From Variovorax sp. JS1663 (lineage in GTDB: Bacteria; Pseudomonadota; Gammaproteobacteria; Burkholderiales; Burkholderiaceae_C): a stretch of 46,702 nt of DNA. The position numbers were made by a program, and so were the translations under genes. Under the pieces are notes generated by a model that saw nothing but the letters and a program-made list of their open reading frames with translations, had not been told where the DNA came from and ran no database searches. Shown here piece after piece: positions 1-9,532 of this stretch. Location: positions 1-46,702 of the forward strand of contig NZ_LYMK01000050.1 in the NCBI RefSeq assembly GCF_002157355.1, read 5' to 3'. Each line of letters opens with the position of its first letter. The stretch's first letter is position 1.

Positions 1-30
1 ACCACCACCACCACCACCACCACCACCACC
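1..30. repeat. (ACC)10 trinucleotide repeat
   Basis: Ten perfect ACC triplets open the window. Read on the minus strand they are GGT codons and give a run of glycines near the C-terminus of the rluB product. The run is cut by the window edge, so its true length is unknown. Such a triplet tract can change length by slippage without breaking the frame. Confidence 0.9.
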
Positions 31-1505
31 GCCTCCGCCATTGCCTCCGCGCCCGCGGGCCTGGGGCCCGCTGGCCAGCGGATTCGGGATCGGCCCGTCG
101 CGGTTGTCGTCCTGCGGACCGCCACCATTGCGATTGCCGCGCCGCTTGTTGCGGTGCCGGTTGTTGCGCCCACCGCCATCCTGGCCGCCGCCCTTCGGGC
201 CACCGCCGCGGCCCGGCCTGTCGGCGCCGGCTGCCTGGAACAGGGCACGGATGTCGCGCTCGTCCAGTTCCATCCACGCGCCGCGCTTGAGGCCGCGCGG
301 CAACACCATGGCGCCGTAACGGATGCGGATCAGCCGGCTGACCGCATGACCCACGGATTCGAACAGCCGGCGCACCTCGCGGTTGCGGCCTTCGGAGATA
401 GTCACCCGGTACCAGCAGTTCGAGCCTTCGCCGCCACCGTCCTCGATGGTGCCGAAGTGCGCCATGCCGTCATCGAGGCGCACGCCTTCGAGCAGGCGCT
501 GCTTCTCCTCGCTGCTGAGCGCGCCCAGCACGCGCACCGCGTACTCGCGCTCCAGGCCGAAGCGCGGGTGCATCAGCTGGTTGGCGAGCTCGCCCGAACT
601 CGTGAAGAGGAGCAGACCTTCGGTGTTGAGGTCCAGCCGACCGACCGACTGCCACTTGCCCTGCGGCAGACGCGGCAGCTTGCGAAAGACAGTGGGCCGG
701 TTCTGCGGATCGTCGTGCGTGACGACCTCGCCGACGGGCTTGTGGTAGGCGATCACGCGCGCCGGCGGCGGCGCGATGCGGTAGCGGATCGGCTTGCCGT
801 TGATCTTGACCTGGTCGCCGAACTGGATGCGCTGGCCGATGTGGGCCGGCTCGTTGTTGACCGAGATGCGCCCCTGCAGGATGAGGTGCTCCATTTCAAG
901 CCGGGAACCGAGGCCGGCCTGCGCCAGGACCTTGTGCAGCTTGGGCGAATCGGCCTCGGGCAACAGCACGCGCTTGAGCGGCGGCACCTCGGGGCTGTCC
1001 TCGTCGGCATCGAACTGGCCCGAGACCACGTCGGTGAAGCGGATCGGCTCGGGCGGCGGCGCGTTGCGCTGCTCGCGTTCGGCAGCACGACGGGCGCGGT
1101 CGAGATCGTCCTCGTCGTCGTCGTCGATATCCTCTTCATCTTCCTCCTCGTCGTCGAAACGCTGCTCCTGCGCCGCTTCTGGTTCCGGCTCCGGCGCCCG
1201 CGCCGTGGGTTCGGGGATCACCGCTGCGACCACGGGCGCGGCGCGTGCGGGCGCGGGCGCGCCGGGATCATCGCTCGCCTGGGCGTCCTGGCCTTGCTGC
1301 ACTTCCTGGCCCTCTTCGCCTTCGGCCACGGGTGCCGGGACCGTCGCCTTGCGCTTGCGCGGGCGGCGCTTGCGAGGCGCATCGCCCGCCACCTCGGACT
1401 CCGGCGCGGCCTGGGCTTCGCTCGGTTGCGCTGGCGACGTCGCAGGCTCGTCGCCGGACGGGGGATCGACCGGCAGCATCGCTGCGTCTTCTGGATCGGA
1501 TGGGC

Positions 1506-1509
<4 letters not shown>
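1..1509 (-). CDS. rluB: 23S rRNA pseudouridine synthase RluB (3' end outside the window)
   Basis: RluB makes pseudouridine in helix 80 of 23S rRNA (position 2605 in E. coli). The frame is open for 503 codons to the left edge. Residues 1-185 are a low-complexity extension: Ala/Pro/Glu-rich, with a basic patch (KRRPRKRK) and a long Asp/Glu run. An S4 RNA-binding domain follows at about 185-250, then the catalytic domain. The motif GRLDLNTEGLL holds the catalytic Asp, about residue 293, and the later stretch GRNREVRRLFESVG is typical of the RsuA/RluB/E/F family. The C-terminus turns into a Gly/Arg/Asn-rich tail ending in polyglycine at the edge. The start is the ATG that overlaps the scpB stop (ATGA), so the genes are probably translationally coupled. 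E. coli RluB lacks the long acidic N-terminal extension. RluE/RluF are less likely because scpB-rluB linkage is common. Confidence 0.93.
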
Positions 1510-2399
<890 letters not shown>

Positions 2400-2415
2400 G
2401 ATTCGCGGTATCCGG

Positions 2416-2436
2416 GAAAAGGCGCCTTGCAGGCGC
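2416..2436 (-). terminator. Hairpin with short U-tract between rluD and scpB
   Basis: GCGCC at 2422-2426 and GGCGC at 2432-2436 pair around a 5-nt loop. On the minus strand the stem is followed by C and then four T residues (2417-2420). This could be a weak intrinsic terminator for rluD. It ends only about 17 nt before the scpB ATG, so it could equally affect scpB translation or be leaky. Confidence 0.4.
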
Positions 2437-2526
2437 TTGTTTTTCAGAAGGATGGAAGAAGGCGCTGCCGGCACGCGGGCGATTGCAGCGAAGCCGGCAT
2501 CGGGCGCCGGCACGGCTCTCGGGCCG

Positions 2527-3552
2527 TCAGGCGCGATTGTAATCCAGCCCCCAGGCCTGCATAGCCTGCACAAGATCGGGCGGCGGAGGGGCCAGGAACT
2601 CCATCGGCGCGTCCGTCATCGGATGCACGAAGGCAAGCCGAAAGGCATGGAGGGCCTGCCGCTGCAGCCCGGCCGCAGCGGCGCCGCCGTACAGCGCGTC
2701 GGCGACCAGCGGATGTCCGATGGAGGCCATGTGGACACGGATCTGGTGGGTGCGGCCGGTCTCCAGCGTGCAGCGCACTGCGCAGCCCTGCTCGTTGCTG
2801 TCGAGCGCCTCGATCAGCGTGCGCGCGGGCTTGCCCGAGTGCCGCTCGAGATCGACCACCGCCATGCGCAGCCGATTGCGCGGATCGCGCCCGATCGCCC
2901 CGTCCACGTGGCGCGACGCGGCGCCCTGCCAGCTGCGGTGCGCCAGCGCGAGGTACTGGCGCTTGACGTCGCGGGCCGCAATCAGCGCCACCAGCGCATC
3001 CATGGCCGCGCGGCTGCGCGCGACCACCATCAGCCCGCTGGTGTCCCGGTCCAGCCTGTGCACGATGCCGGCCCGCGGCAGCAGCGCGGCCCGCGGGTCC
3101 AGCGCGAGCAGGCCGTTGAGCAGCGTGCCGCTCCAGTGGCCCGGTGCCGGGTGGACCACCAGCCCGGGCGGCTTTTCGATGATGCGCAGATGCTCGTCCT
3201 CATGCAGCACCGCGATCGGCATGGCCTCGGGCTTGAAGGCCTGGCTCTGCGGGGTGGGCCGCAGCTCGATGCTGCCGATCTCGCCGGCATGCACCGTCGC
3301 CGAAGGCTTGGTCAGCAGGCGCCCCTGGACCTCGACCGCGCCGGCATCGATCAGCTGCTGCAGGTAGCTGCGGGAGAACTCGGGCACCAGGGCCGCCAGC
3401 GCACGGTCGAGCCGCTGCCCGTGCAGGGGCTCGTGGATCAGGAAGCTGCGGCATTCGCCGGGCTCGGACAGCTCGGCGCTCTCGTCGTGCTCGCCGGCGT
3501 CCGAAAGGGCCTCCAAGGGGGTGGCCGATATAATTGAAGGCGTTTTTTTCAC
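2527..3552 (-). CDS. rluD: 23S rRNA pseudouridine synthase RluD
   Basis: RluD-type enzymes form pseudouridines 1911, 1915 and 1917 in helix 69 of 23S rRNA. The product has an S4 domain at about residues 45-110 (GQRLDRALAAL and later) and then the RluA/RluD catalytic domain. The signature HRLDRDTSG carries the catalytic Asp, about D168. GRTHQIRVHM and HPLVADALYGG follow, all typical of the family. There is no ATG at the N-terminus. I chose the GTG at 3552, which begins MKKTPSII; a TTG about 12 codons further in is the alternative. With the GTG start the protein is 341 aa, normal for the family. The gene is divergent from bamD and its 5' end overlaps the predicted bamD promoter region. Confidence 0.92.
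   Translation of the reverse strand: MKKTPSIISATPLEALSDAGEHDESAELSEPGECRSFLIHEPLHGQRLDRALAALVPEFSRSYLQQLIDAGAVEVQGRLLTKPSATVHAGEIGSIELRPTPQSQAFKPEAMPIAVLHEDEHLRIIEKPPGLVVHPAPGHWSGTLLNGLLALDPRAALLPRAGIVHRLDRDTSGLMVVARSRAAMDALVALIAARDVKRQYLALAHRSWQGAASRHVDGAIGRDPRNRLRMAVVDLERHSGKPARTLIEALDSNEQGCAVRCTLETGRTHQIRVHMASIGHPLVADALYGGAAAAGLQRQALHAFRLAFVHPMTDAPMEFLAPPPPDLVQAMQAWGLDYNRA
3529..3534 (+). promoter_or_regulatory. -10 box of the predicted bamD promoter
   Basis: A perfect TATAAT lies 33 nt upstream of the bamD start. No good -35 match is seen at 16-18 nt. The box sits inside the first codons of the divergent rluD gene as started at 3552, so rluD translation initiation and bamD transcription initiation share DNA. 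Confidence 0.55.
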
Positions 3553-3566
3553 GAAAGCCTGATGTG

Positions 3567-4376
3567 ATGCATCGCGCCAAATTATCGGCTCTCCCCGCCT
3601 GGCTGGCCTTGTGCTCGGCCGCATGGCTGCTGGCCGGCTGCTCGTCGACCCAGACCGACAGGACTGCGAACTGGAGTCCCAACCGCATCTACGCCGAAGC
3701 CAAGGAAGAAGCCGACTCGGGCGCCTACGACAAGGCCGTGCCCCTGTTCGAGAAGCTCGAAGGCCGTGCCGCCGGCACGCCGCTCGCGCAGCAGGCGCAG
3801 CTGGACAAGGCCTACGCGCAGTACAAGTCCGGCGAGCGGCCCGCCGCCATCGCGACACTGGACCGCTTCATGAAGCTCCATCCCGCCAGCCCGGCGATGG
3901 ACTACGCGATCTACCTCAAGGGTGTCATCAATTTCAACGACGACCTGGGCCTGTTCTCCTGGCTGACGCGCCAGGACCTGTCCGAGCGCGACCAGAAGGC
4001 CGCCAAGGAATCCTTCGAGTCCTTCAAAGACCTCGTCACCCGCTTCCCCGAGTCGCGTTACACCCCCGATGCGCGCCAGCGCATGAACTACATCGTGAAC
4101 TCGCTGGCCCAGTACGAGGTGCACGTTGCGCGCTACTACTACACGCGCGGCGCTTACCTGGCGGCCATCAATCGCGCACAGATCGCGCTGGCCGATTACC
4201 GCGAGGTGCCGGCGCTCGAAGAGGCGCTCTACATCATGGTCCAGTCGTACGACGCGCTCGGCATGACGGACCTCCGCGACGACACCAAGCGCGTCCTGAC
4301 CTCCAACTACCCCAAAAGCGAGTACTTGACGCGCGGCTTCCGCGGCAAGGACGATCCTTGGTGGAAGCTCTGGTAG
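3567..4376 (+). CDS. bamD: Outer-membrane protein assembly factor BamD (lipoprotein)
   Basis: BamD is the essential lipoprotein of the BAM complex that inserts beta-barrel proteins into the outer membrane. The ATG at 3567 gives a 269-residue precursor. It has a classic lipoprotein signal: basic N-terminus, hydrophobic WLALCSAAWLLAG core, and lipobox LLAG-C with Cys about residue 25. The mature part is tetratricopeptide-like. YKSGERPAAIATLDRF and the segment SRYTPDARQRMNYI are characteristic of BamD/ComL, and the length fits (E. coli BamD 245 aa). A TTG eleven codons upstream is in frame but would overlap the -10 box and spoil the signal peptide, so it was not used. Confidence 0.95.
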   Translation: MHRAKLSALPAWLALCSAAWLLAGCSSTQTDRTANWSPNRIYAEAKEEADSGAYDKAVPLFEKLEGRAAGTPLAQQAQLDKAYAQYKSGERPAAIATLDRFMKLHPASPAMDYAIYLKGVINFNDDLGLFSWLTRQDLSERDQKAAKESFESFKDLVTRFPESRYTPDARQRMNYIVNSLAQYEVHVARYYYTRGAYLAAINRAQIALADYREVPALEEALYIMVQSYDALGMTDLRDDTKRVLTSNYPKSEYLTRGFRGKDDPWWKLW

Positions 4377-4383
4377 CGGGATA

Positions 4384-4569
4384 GAAAGACGCCCAGCCGA
4401 CGTGCTCAGCGCGCAGAGCATGCGCCAGCGCGATCGCCAGCAGCACCGACAGCACCGCCTCCGTTTCCTCGAGCGCCCGTTCGCGTCCGCGCTCGGGCAT
4501 TGTGAATTCACGAGGGAGCTCGCACGCCAGCACCCTTCCGCTCTGGATCAGGGCGCCCAGGCTCCGCAT
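4384..4569 (-). pseudogene. Truncated remnant of a FUSC-family (aromatic acid exporter type) gene
   Basis: Starting at an ATG at 4569, about 60 codons read like the N-terminus of a FUSC-family membrane transporter: a leader with GRVLACELPREF, then an ETEAVLSVLLAIALAHALRA helix and HVGWASF. After about 4384 similarity stops and the frame simply runs into the antisense of bamD. Nothing resembling the several hundred residues of a full exporter follows. It lies 7 nt after the helicase stop on the same strand, as if a downstream operon gene had been deleted against bamD. The family call is from recognition of this short segment only. Confidence 0.5.
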
Positions 4570-4576
4570 GCCGCCC

Positions 4577-6658
4577 TCAATGCACGAGTTCGGCCAGCGC
4601 GCTCTCGAAGTCTTCCGCGCTCTCCAGCCGCCGCATTGGCGGCAGGGCGGCCAGCAGGCGGCGTCCGTAGCCCATGGTCGCGAGCCGCGTGTCGCAGATC
4701 ACCAGCACGCCGCGGTCGGTCTCGCGCCGGATCAGCCGGCCGGCGCCCTGCTTGAGCGCGACGGCCGCCTCCGGCAGCGAGTATTCGCCGAAGGCGCTGC
4801 GGCCCTGCGACTCGAGACGCTGCGAACGTGCCTCGACCAACGGATCGTTGGGCGGCGGGAAAGGCAGCTTGTCGATCACCACCAGTTGCAGGGCGTCGCC
4901 GGGGGCATCGAAGCCCTCCCAGAAGGAGGCCGAGGCCACCAGCACACAGCCCACACGGCCGTGTTCGGCGCCCTCGCGGAAACGCTCCATCAGCACGCGC
5001 TTGGGCAGTTCGCCCTGGACCAGCACCTCGGGACGGCCCGCGGCCTCCATCGGCTCGAAATGCTGTCGCATTGCGTCGCCGATGCTGCGCAACGCGCGGA
5101 GGGTCGTGGTCAGCACCAGCGTGCGCCCGCCGAGCACGGCAGCGCCACGCGCGGCGAGTTCCGCCACCCGCGCGCTGTGCGCCGGATCGTTGGGCTTGGG
5201 AAAGGCGCGCGGCACGTAGAGCGCCGCCTGCTGCGCATAGTCGAAGGGACTTTTCACGCGCAGCACTTCCGCCTGATCCAGCCCGCAAGGCTCGGTGAAC
5301 CAGCGCAGCTTCGGATCGTCGCCCAACGTGGCCGAGGTGAAGACCCAGGCGCGGCCCAACACTCCCGACTCCCCCTGATCGGTCTTCAGCACCCGGGTGC
5401 GCACCGCCTCGGCAATGTCCAGCGGCGACTCCACCAGCCGCAGTTGCGTGCCCACATCCACCCAGCGCACCGACTCCGGTGCACAGGCATCAGCGAACCG
5501 CGCGGCGCGCTCGGTCAACTGCTCGGCGCGCTCGTGCAGCCGCACGAAATCGGGAGACAGCTCGCTGACCGTGTCCAGCCCGCGCGCCGCTTCCGCGAAG
5601 GCATGGCGCAGCGCATCGAGGGCGTCCTGCCAGGCATCGGCCGGCACACCTTCCGGCGCGGCCCCAGCCCAGCGCAGCTTGGCTCCCGGCCACTGCTTGC
5701 CGGCGGCGAGCCGCAGCTCGCGCGCGGCCCGCTCGGTGGCGGCCACCAGTTGCTGCCAGTCGACCAGCCCACGCGCATGCTGCAGGCCGGCCGCCAGCAT
5801 GTCGCGCGCGAAGTCCAGCGCCTGCCCACTGCCGAGCTGCACGCCGAGGAACTGCACGCCGGTCTCGTTGAGCTGGTGCGCCTCGTCGAACACCACCACG
5901 CGCACGGAAGGCAACAGTTCGGCCATGCCCGATTCGCGCACCGCCAGGTCGGCGAAGAACAGGTGGTGGTTGATCACCACCACGTCGGCCGCCATCGCCT
6001 CGCGCCGCGCCAGGTTCACATGGCAGGGCTTGAACTGCGGGCATTGCGCGCCCAGGCAGTTCTCGCGGGTGGAGGTCACCAGCGGGATCAGCGGCGAGCG
6101 CTCGTCCAGCCCCGGCAGTTCGGCCAGGTCGCCGGTGCGCGTGGCCTTGGACCACTGCTCGATCTTGGCCAGCGTGCGCAGGCTGCCGCGCTCGGGCAGC
6201 GACGCATCATGACGGGCCTGGTCCAGCCGGTGCAGGCACAGGTAGCTCGCGCGCCCCTTCAGCAGGGCCGTGCGCAGCGGCAGACCCAGCGCCGCGACCA
6301 GCCGCGGCAGGTCTCGGCCGAAGAGCTGGTCCTGGAGTGCCTTGGTGGCGGTCGACAGCAGCACCCGCTCGCCGCTCAGCAGCGCCGGCACCAGATAGGA
6401 GAAGGTCTTGCCGACGCCGGTGCCGGCCTCGACCACCAGCACGCCGCCTTCATCGATCGCGCGGGCCACCGCCAGCGCCATCTGCGTCTGGCCCTCGCGC
6501 TCGCGGAACTGCTCGGCCGCCTGGGAGAGCACGCCGTCCTGCGCGAAGGCGGCGCGGACTTCGTCGGCCAGTTGTCCGGCCTGCGCAGCCCCGGGGCGGC
6601 GTTCGTCCGGAGCGGCCAGGTCCGCCTCGAAATCATCGGGCCAGTCGACGATCGACAT
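4577..6658 (-). CDS. DinG/YoaA-family ATP-dependent DNA helicase with iron-sulfur cluster
   Basis: This is a superfamily 2, XPD-like 5'-3' helicase, probably involved in DNA repair or in resolving R-loops and replication blocks. The ATG at 6658 gives 693 aa. Walker A is EAGTGVGKT near residue 75, and the Walker B/DEAH box is VVVFDEAHQLNETG near 250. Between them are four cysteines (YLC, then NCLGAQCPQFKPC) placed as in the 4Fe-4S cluster of XPD/DinG proteins. Motif V/VI regions include SASFWEGFD and LKQGAGRLIRRETDRG. Its start overlaps the DUF465 stop (ATGA), so the two are coupled. Length and motifs favour YoaA over canonical DinG, but the two are hard to separate by eye. Confidence 0.9.
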   Translation of the reverse strand: MSIVDWPDDFEADLAAPDERRPGAAQAGQLADEVRAAFAQDGVLSQAAEQFREREGQTQMALAVARAIDEGGVLVVEAGTGVGKTFSYLVPALLSGERVLLSTATKALQDQLFGRDLPRLVAALGLPLRTALLKGRASYLCLHRLDQARHDASLPERGSLRTLAKIEQWSKATRTGDLAELPGLDERSPLIPLVTSTRENCLGAQCPQFKPCHVNLARREAMAADVVVINHHLFFADLAVRESGMAELLPSVRVVVFDEAHQLNETGVQFLGVQLGSGQALDFARDMLAAGLQHARGLVDWQQLVAATERAARELRLAAGKQWPGAKLRWAGAAPEGVPADAWQDALDALRHAFAEAARGLDTVSELSPDFVRLHERAEQLTERAARFADACAPESVRWVDVGTQLRLVESPLDIAEAVRTRVLKTDQGESGVLGRAWVFTSATLGDDPKLRWFTEPCGLDQAEVLRVKSPFDYAQQAALYVPRAFPKPNDPAHSARVAELAARGAAVLGGRTLVLTTTLRALRSIGDAMRQHFEPMEAAGRPEVLVQGELPKRVLMERFREGAEHGRVGCVLVASASFWEGFDAPGDALQLVVIDKLPFPPPNDPLVEARSQRLESQGRSAFGEYSLPEAAVALKQGAGRLIRRETDRGVLVICDTRLATMGYGRRLLAALPPMRRLESAEDFESALAELVH

Positions 6659-6888
6659 CAGGCGGGTTCCTGCGGGTCCAGCAGGCACTCCAGCTGAACG
6701 ATCCGATCGCGCAGCGCCAGCCGCTTCTTCTTCAGCCGCCGCAGCAGGAGTTCGTCGCGCAGCTCGACCGCTTCCGCCAGGCGGTCGATGGTCGCGTCCA
6801 GGTCGGCATGCTCGATGCGCAATTCGATCAGCTGGCGGGACAGGGAATGGAGATCGGAGTCCAAGGAACAGTGTGCAATGCTGCGCAA
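6658..6888 (-). CDS. DUF465 (YdcH-type) small coiled-coil protein
   Basis: A 76-residue protein that reads as one helical coiled coil (LHSLSRQLIELRIEHADLD, then RLKKKRLALRDRI). This is the pattern of the DUF465/YdcH family, whose function is unknown. The start is uncertain. TTG at 6888 gives 76 aa, while another TTG at 6864 would give a start closer to the usual family beginning (DLHSLSRQL). Neither has a strong ribosome-binding site. The stop codon overlaps the helicase ATG. Confidence 0.75.
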   Translation of the reverse strand: MRSIAHCSLDSDLHSLSRQLIELRIEHADLDATIDRLAEAVELRDELLLRRLKKKRLALRDRIVQLECLLDPQEPA

Positions 6889-6962
6889 GAGCGCTCTCGG
6901 GCCTCGCCGGGCATGGCGCGGGTTGACTCGATAATACGTCGTCGTTCCACTCCCTAGACTCC

Positions 6963-7772
6963 ATGAAAGATCCCGCCGCCGTCGCCAGCGCGCCCCCGGT
7001 TCGAGGTTACCGACTCGCTGCCGCCACCGGCCTCCACAAGGGAGATCGCCCCTACCAGCAGGACCAGGTCATGATGATGACCCACCCGCGAGCGCCCGGC
7101 TGTGTGCTGGGCGTGGTGGCCGACGGGATGGGCGGGCGCAGCGGCGGGCGCAAGGCCTCGGACCAGGTGCTGATGACGGCGCGCCAGCTGTTCTCCCGCT
7201 ACAAGCCCGGGCGTGACGAGGCGGTGCATGTGCTGCGGCAGTTGCTGGAGGATGCCAATACCGTCATCAAGCTGACCGCGATCTCCAGCGAGCAGGAACC
7301 GCACAGCACCCTGGCCGCCTTCCTCATGAATCCCGAGGGCGACTGTGCCTGGATCCATGCTGGCGATTCGCGCATCTACCACTTCCGGCGCGGCGAACTC
7401 ATCAAGCGCACCAAGGACCACTCCTACGTGCAGGTCCTCGTGGACCGCGGCGAGATCTCCGAGGACGAGGCCAACATCCATCCACAGGGCAACATCCTGC
7501 TCGGCTGCCTGGGCATGAAGTCCACACCGCCGCCGGTGGACATCCACTTCGTTCCCAAGCTGGAGCCCGACGACCTGCTGCTGGCTTGCAGCGATGGCCT
7601 GTGGCACTACTTCAGGCCGGAGGAGATGGGCCGGGTTCTGGCGGAGCAGACGCCGCGCGCCGCCGCCGAGCTGCTGGTGGCCGAGGCACGCCGGCGCGCC
7701 TGCGGTACCGGCGACAACATCTCGCTGGCCATTCTCAAGCTGGAATCGCTGCCGGAGCCGGAAGACAACTGA
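6963..7772 (+). CDS. PP2C-family serine/threonine protein phosphatase
   Basis: A metal-dependent protein phosphatase that removes phosphate from Ser/Thr. The 269-residue protein carries the metal-binding motifs in order: GDRPYQQDQ near residue 28, VADGMGG near 55, IHAGDSRIYHF near 135, LACSDGLW near 205, and TGDNISLAI near the end. There is no transmembrane segment or extra domain. No partner kinase lies beside it, so its substrate cannot be told. It is divergent from the DUF465/helicase pair across 74 bp that probably holds both promoters. Confidence 0.9.
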   Translation: MKDPAAVASAPPVRGYRLAAATGLHKGDRPYQQDQVMMMTHPRAPGCVLGVVADGMGGRSGGRKASDQVLMTARQLFSRYKPGRDEAVHVLRQLLEDANTVIKLTAISSEQEPHSTLAAFLMNPEGDCAWIHAGDSRIYHFRRGELIKRTKDHSYVQVLVDRGEISEDEANIHPQGNILLGCLGMKSTPPPVDIHFVPKLEPDDLLLACSDGLWHYFRPEEMGRVLAEQTPRAAAELLVAEARRRACGTGDNISLAILKLESLPEPEDN

Positions 7773-7791
7773 GCTCCCTGCAGCGCGGCGT

Positions 7792-8436
7792 TTAGGGCGG
7801 CGTGGGCAGCGGCGCCGCGCGGGGCTTGGTGTTCCTGGCGTTGCGGCGCTCGAGGTCGATGCGATGCTGCTCCGACCGATCCAGCCTGCGCTCGTTGGCC
7901 TGGCTCTTGGCCGGCGCTTCGGCGCGGCGGTTGGCGGCCTTCGCCTGCTTCTCGGCGTACTCGCGCTGCTTCTGCTCGAACTGGCGCTGCTTCCCGGCCG
8001 CTTCCGCCTCCAGCCGCTCGCGGTCGTCGGCATGGTCGGCCGCGCGACGCTCACGGTCTTCCTGCGCCTTCAGCGCGCGCTCGCGCTCGGGCGCCGTGTC
8101 CTGCGGGCGCGGGTTGGTCTTCTTTTCCTCGAGGCGATCAAGGGCGGCCGCGCCGCGGCGCTTGCGCTCGATGTCGTTGATCGCGCCCTCCTGGCGCTTG
8201 ATGTTCTCGGTGTCCGTGCGATGACGCCGCCGGCTGTCTTCCAGGCAACCCTGGACCGCGAACTTCTTGTAGCACGCAGCCTGCTCCTGCGCATGCCGCG
8301 CATCCACCGCCTTGCGCTCCTCCGCCAGGCGGGCGCGCTCGGCCTCGAAGTCCATGTTGCCGGTGGTGGCGGTGGTCTGCGCCCACAGCGGGGTGGTGCC
8401 AAGGCAGACCAGGAGAACGAACAGCAGTTTCTTCAT
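7792..8436 (-). CDS. Putative periplasmic coiled-coil protein, unknown function
   Basis: A 214-residue protein with a clear Sec signal peptide (MKKLLFVLLVCLGTTPLWAQ). The mature part is almost entirely charged helix rich in Glu, Arg, Lys, Ala and Gln, as expected of a long coiled coil. Two cysteines in ACYKKFAVQGC are close enough for a disulfide. I do not recognise a named domain. The ATG overlaps the zapE stop (ATGA), so it is probably read from the zapE transcript. A role in the envelope is inference from the signal peptide. Confidence 0.75.
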   Translation of the reverse strand: MKKLLFVLLVCLGTTPLWAQTTATTGNMDFEAERARLAEERKAVDARHAQEQAACYKKFAVQGCLEDSRRRHRTDTENIKRQEGAINDIERKRRGAAALDRLEEKKTNPRPQDTAPERERALKAQEDRERRAADHADDRERLEAEAAGKQRQFEQKQREYAEKQAKAANRRAEAPAKSQANERRLDRSEQHRIDLERRNARNTKPRAAPLPTPP

Positions 8437-9530
8437 GTGAGACGGGTGTCGACGACGCGGCGCTCCAGCGCAAGGAATTCGGTCGACTGCATCTCGTTGA
8501 GCCTGGACACCGTGCGCGGGAACTCGTGGGCCAGCGGCCCCTCGGTATACAACTCTTCGGGCGGCACTTCGGCCGACATGATCAGTTTCACGCGCCGATC
8601 GTAGAACACGTCGACGAGCCAGGTGAAACGACGTGCTTCCGAGGCCATGCGCACGGGCATGTGCGGCACGTCGGACAGCAGCACGGTGTGGAACTGGCTC
8701 GCGATCTCCAGGTAGTCGTTCTGCGAGCGTGGGCCGCCGCACAGGGTCTTGAAGTCGAACCAGACCACGCCGCCGGCCTTGCGCCGCGCATGGATCTCGC
8801 GCGCTTCGATGTGCAGCACCGGGTTCTCGTCGGCGCTTTCGGCCAGGCGTTCGAAGGCGTGCCGCATCTCCTTGTCGGCCTCCGCGCCATTGGGCGTGAG
8901 GTAGAGCTTCACCTGCTCCAGCGTGCGGCGGCGGTAGTCGGTGCCGTTGTCGACGTTGACCACCTCCAGGCGCTGGTTCAGCAGCTCGATCGCGGGCAGG
9001 ATGCGGTCGCGGTGCAGCCCGCCAGGATACAGGTCGTCGGGCCTGAAGTTCGAGGTCGTCACGAAGCCGACGTCGTTGTCGAACAACGCCGTCAGCAGCC
9101 GATGCAGGATCATGGCATCGGTGATGTCGGCGACGTGGAATTCGTCGAAGCAGATCAGCTTGTAGCGCTTGGCAATGCGGCGTCCGAGCTCCTCCAGCGG
9201 ATTGACAGTGCCCTGCAGCTCGGCCAACTCGCGGTGAACCTCGCGCATGAACTCGTGGAAGTGCAGCCGCGTCTTGCGCCGCAGCGGGACCGCATTGAAG
9301 AAGCAGTCCATCAGGAAGCTCTTGCCGCGCCCCACCCCGCCGTACATGTACACGCCGCGCGGAATCTCCGGACGGTTGATCAGCTTCTTGAAGGCGTTCG
9401 AGCGCTGCGTCTTGTACTCGGCCCACTCCGAGGCGCAACGCTCAAGCGCCTCGACGGCGCGCAGCTGCGCGGGGTCGCTCTGGAACCCCCGCGCAGCCAG
9501 CTCGGCTTCGTAGGCTTGCTTGACGCTCAA
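8433..9530 (-). CDS. zapE: Cell division ATPase ZapE (AFG1-like)
   Basis: ZapE is an AFG1/LACE1-type ATPase that binds FtsZ and affects constriction. The 365-residue product has Walker A GGVGRGKSFLMD near residue 68 and Walker B LICFDEFHVADITDAM near 125. The sensor-like stretch TTSNFRPDDLYPGGL and the C-terminal LVDVFYDRRVKLIMSAE follow, all typical of the family. No ATG fits, so I took the TTG at 9530, two bases after the lpdA stop. It begins MSVKQAYEAEL, which matches the usual N-terminus. Reinitiation after lpdA is therefore likely. Confidence 0.9.
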   Translation of the reverse strand: MSVKQAYEAELAARGFQSDPAQLRAVEALERCASEWAEYKTQRSNAFKKLINRPEIPRGVYMYGGVGRGKSFLMDCFFNAVPLRRKTRLHFHEFMREVHRELAELQGTVNPLEELGRRIAKRYKLICFDEFHVADITDAMILHRLLTALFDNDVGFVTTSNFRPDDLYPGGLHRDRILPAIELLNQRLEVVNVDNGTDYRRRTLEQVKLYLTPNGAEADKEMRHAFERLAESADENPVLHIEAREIHARRKAGGVVWFDFKTLCGGPRSQNDYLEIASQFHTVLLSDVPHMPVRMASEARRFTWLVDVFYDRRVKLIMSAEVPPEELYTEGPLAHEFPRTVSRLNEMQSTEFLALERRVVDTRLT

Positions 9531-9532
9531 GG

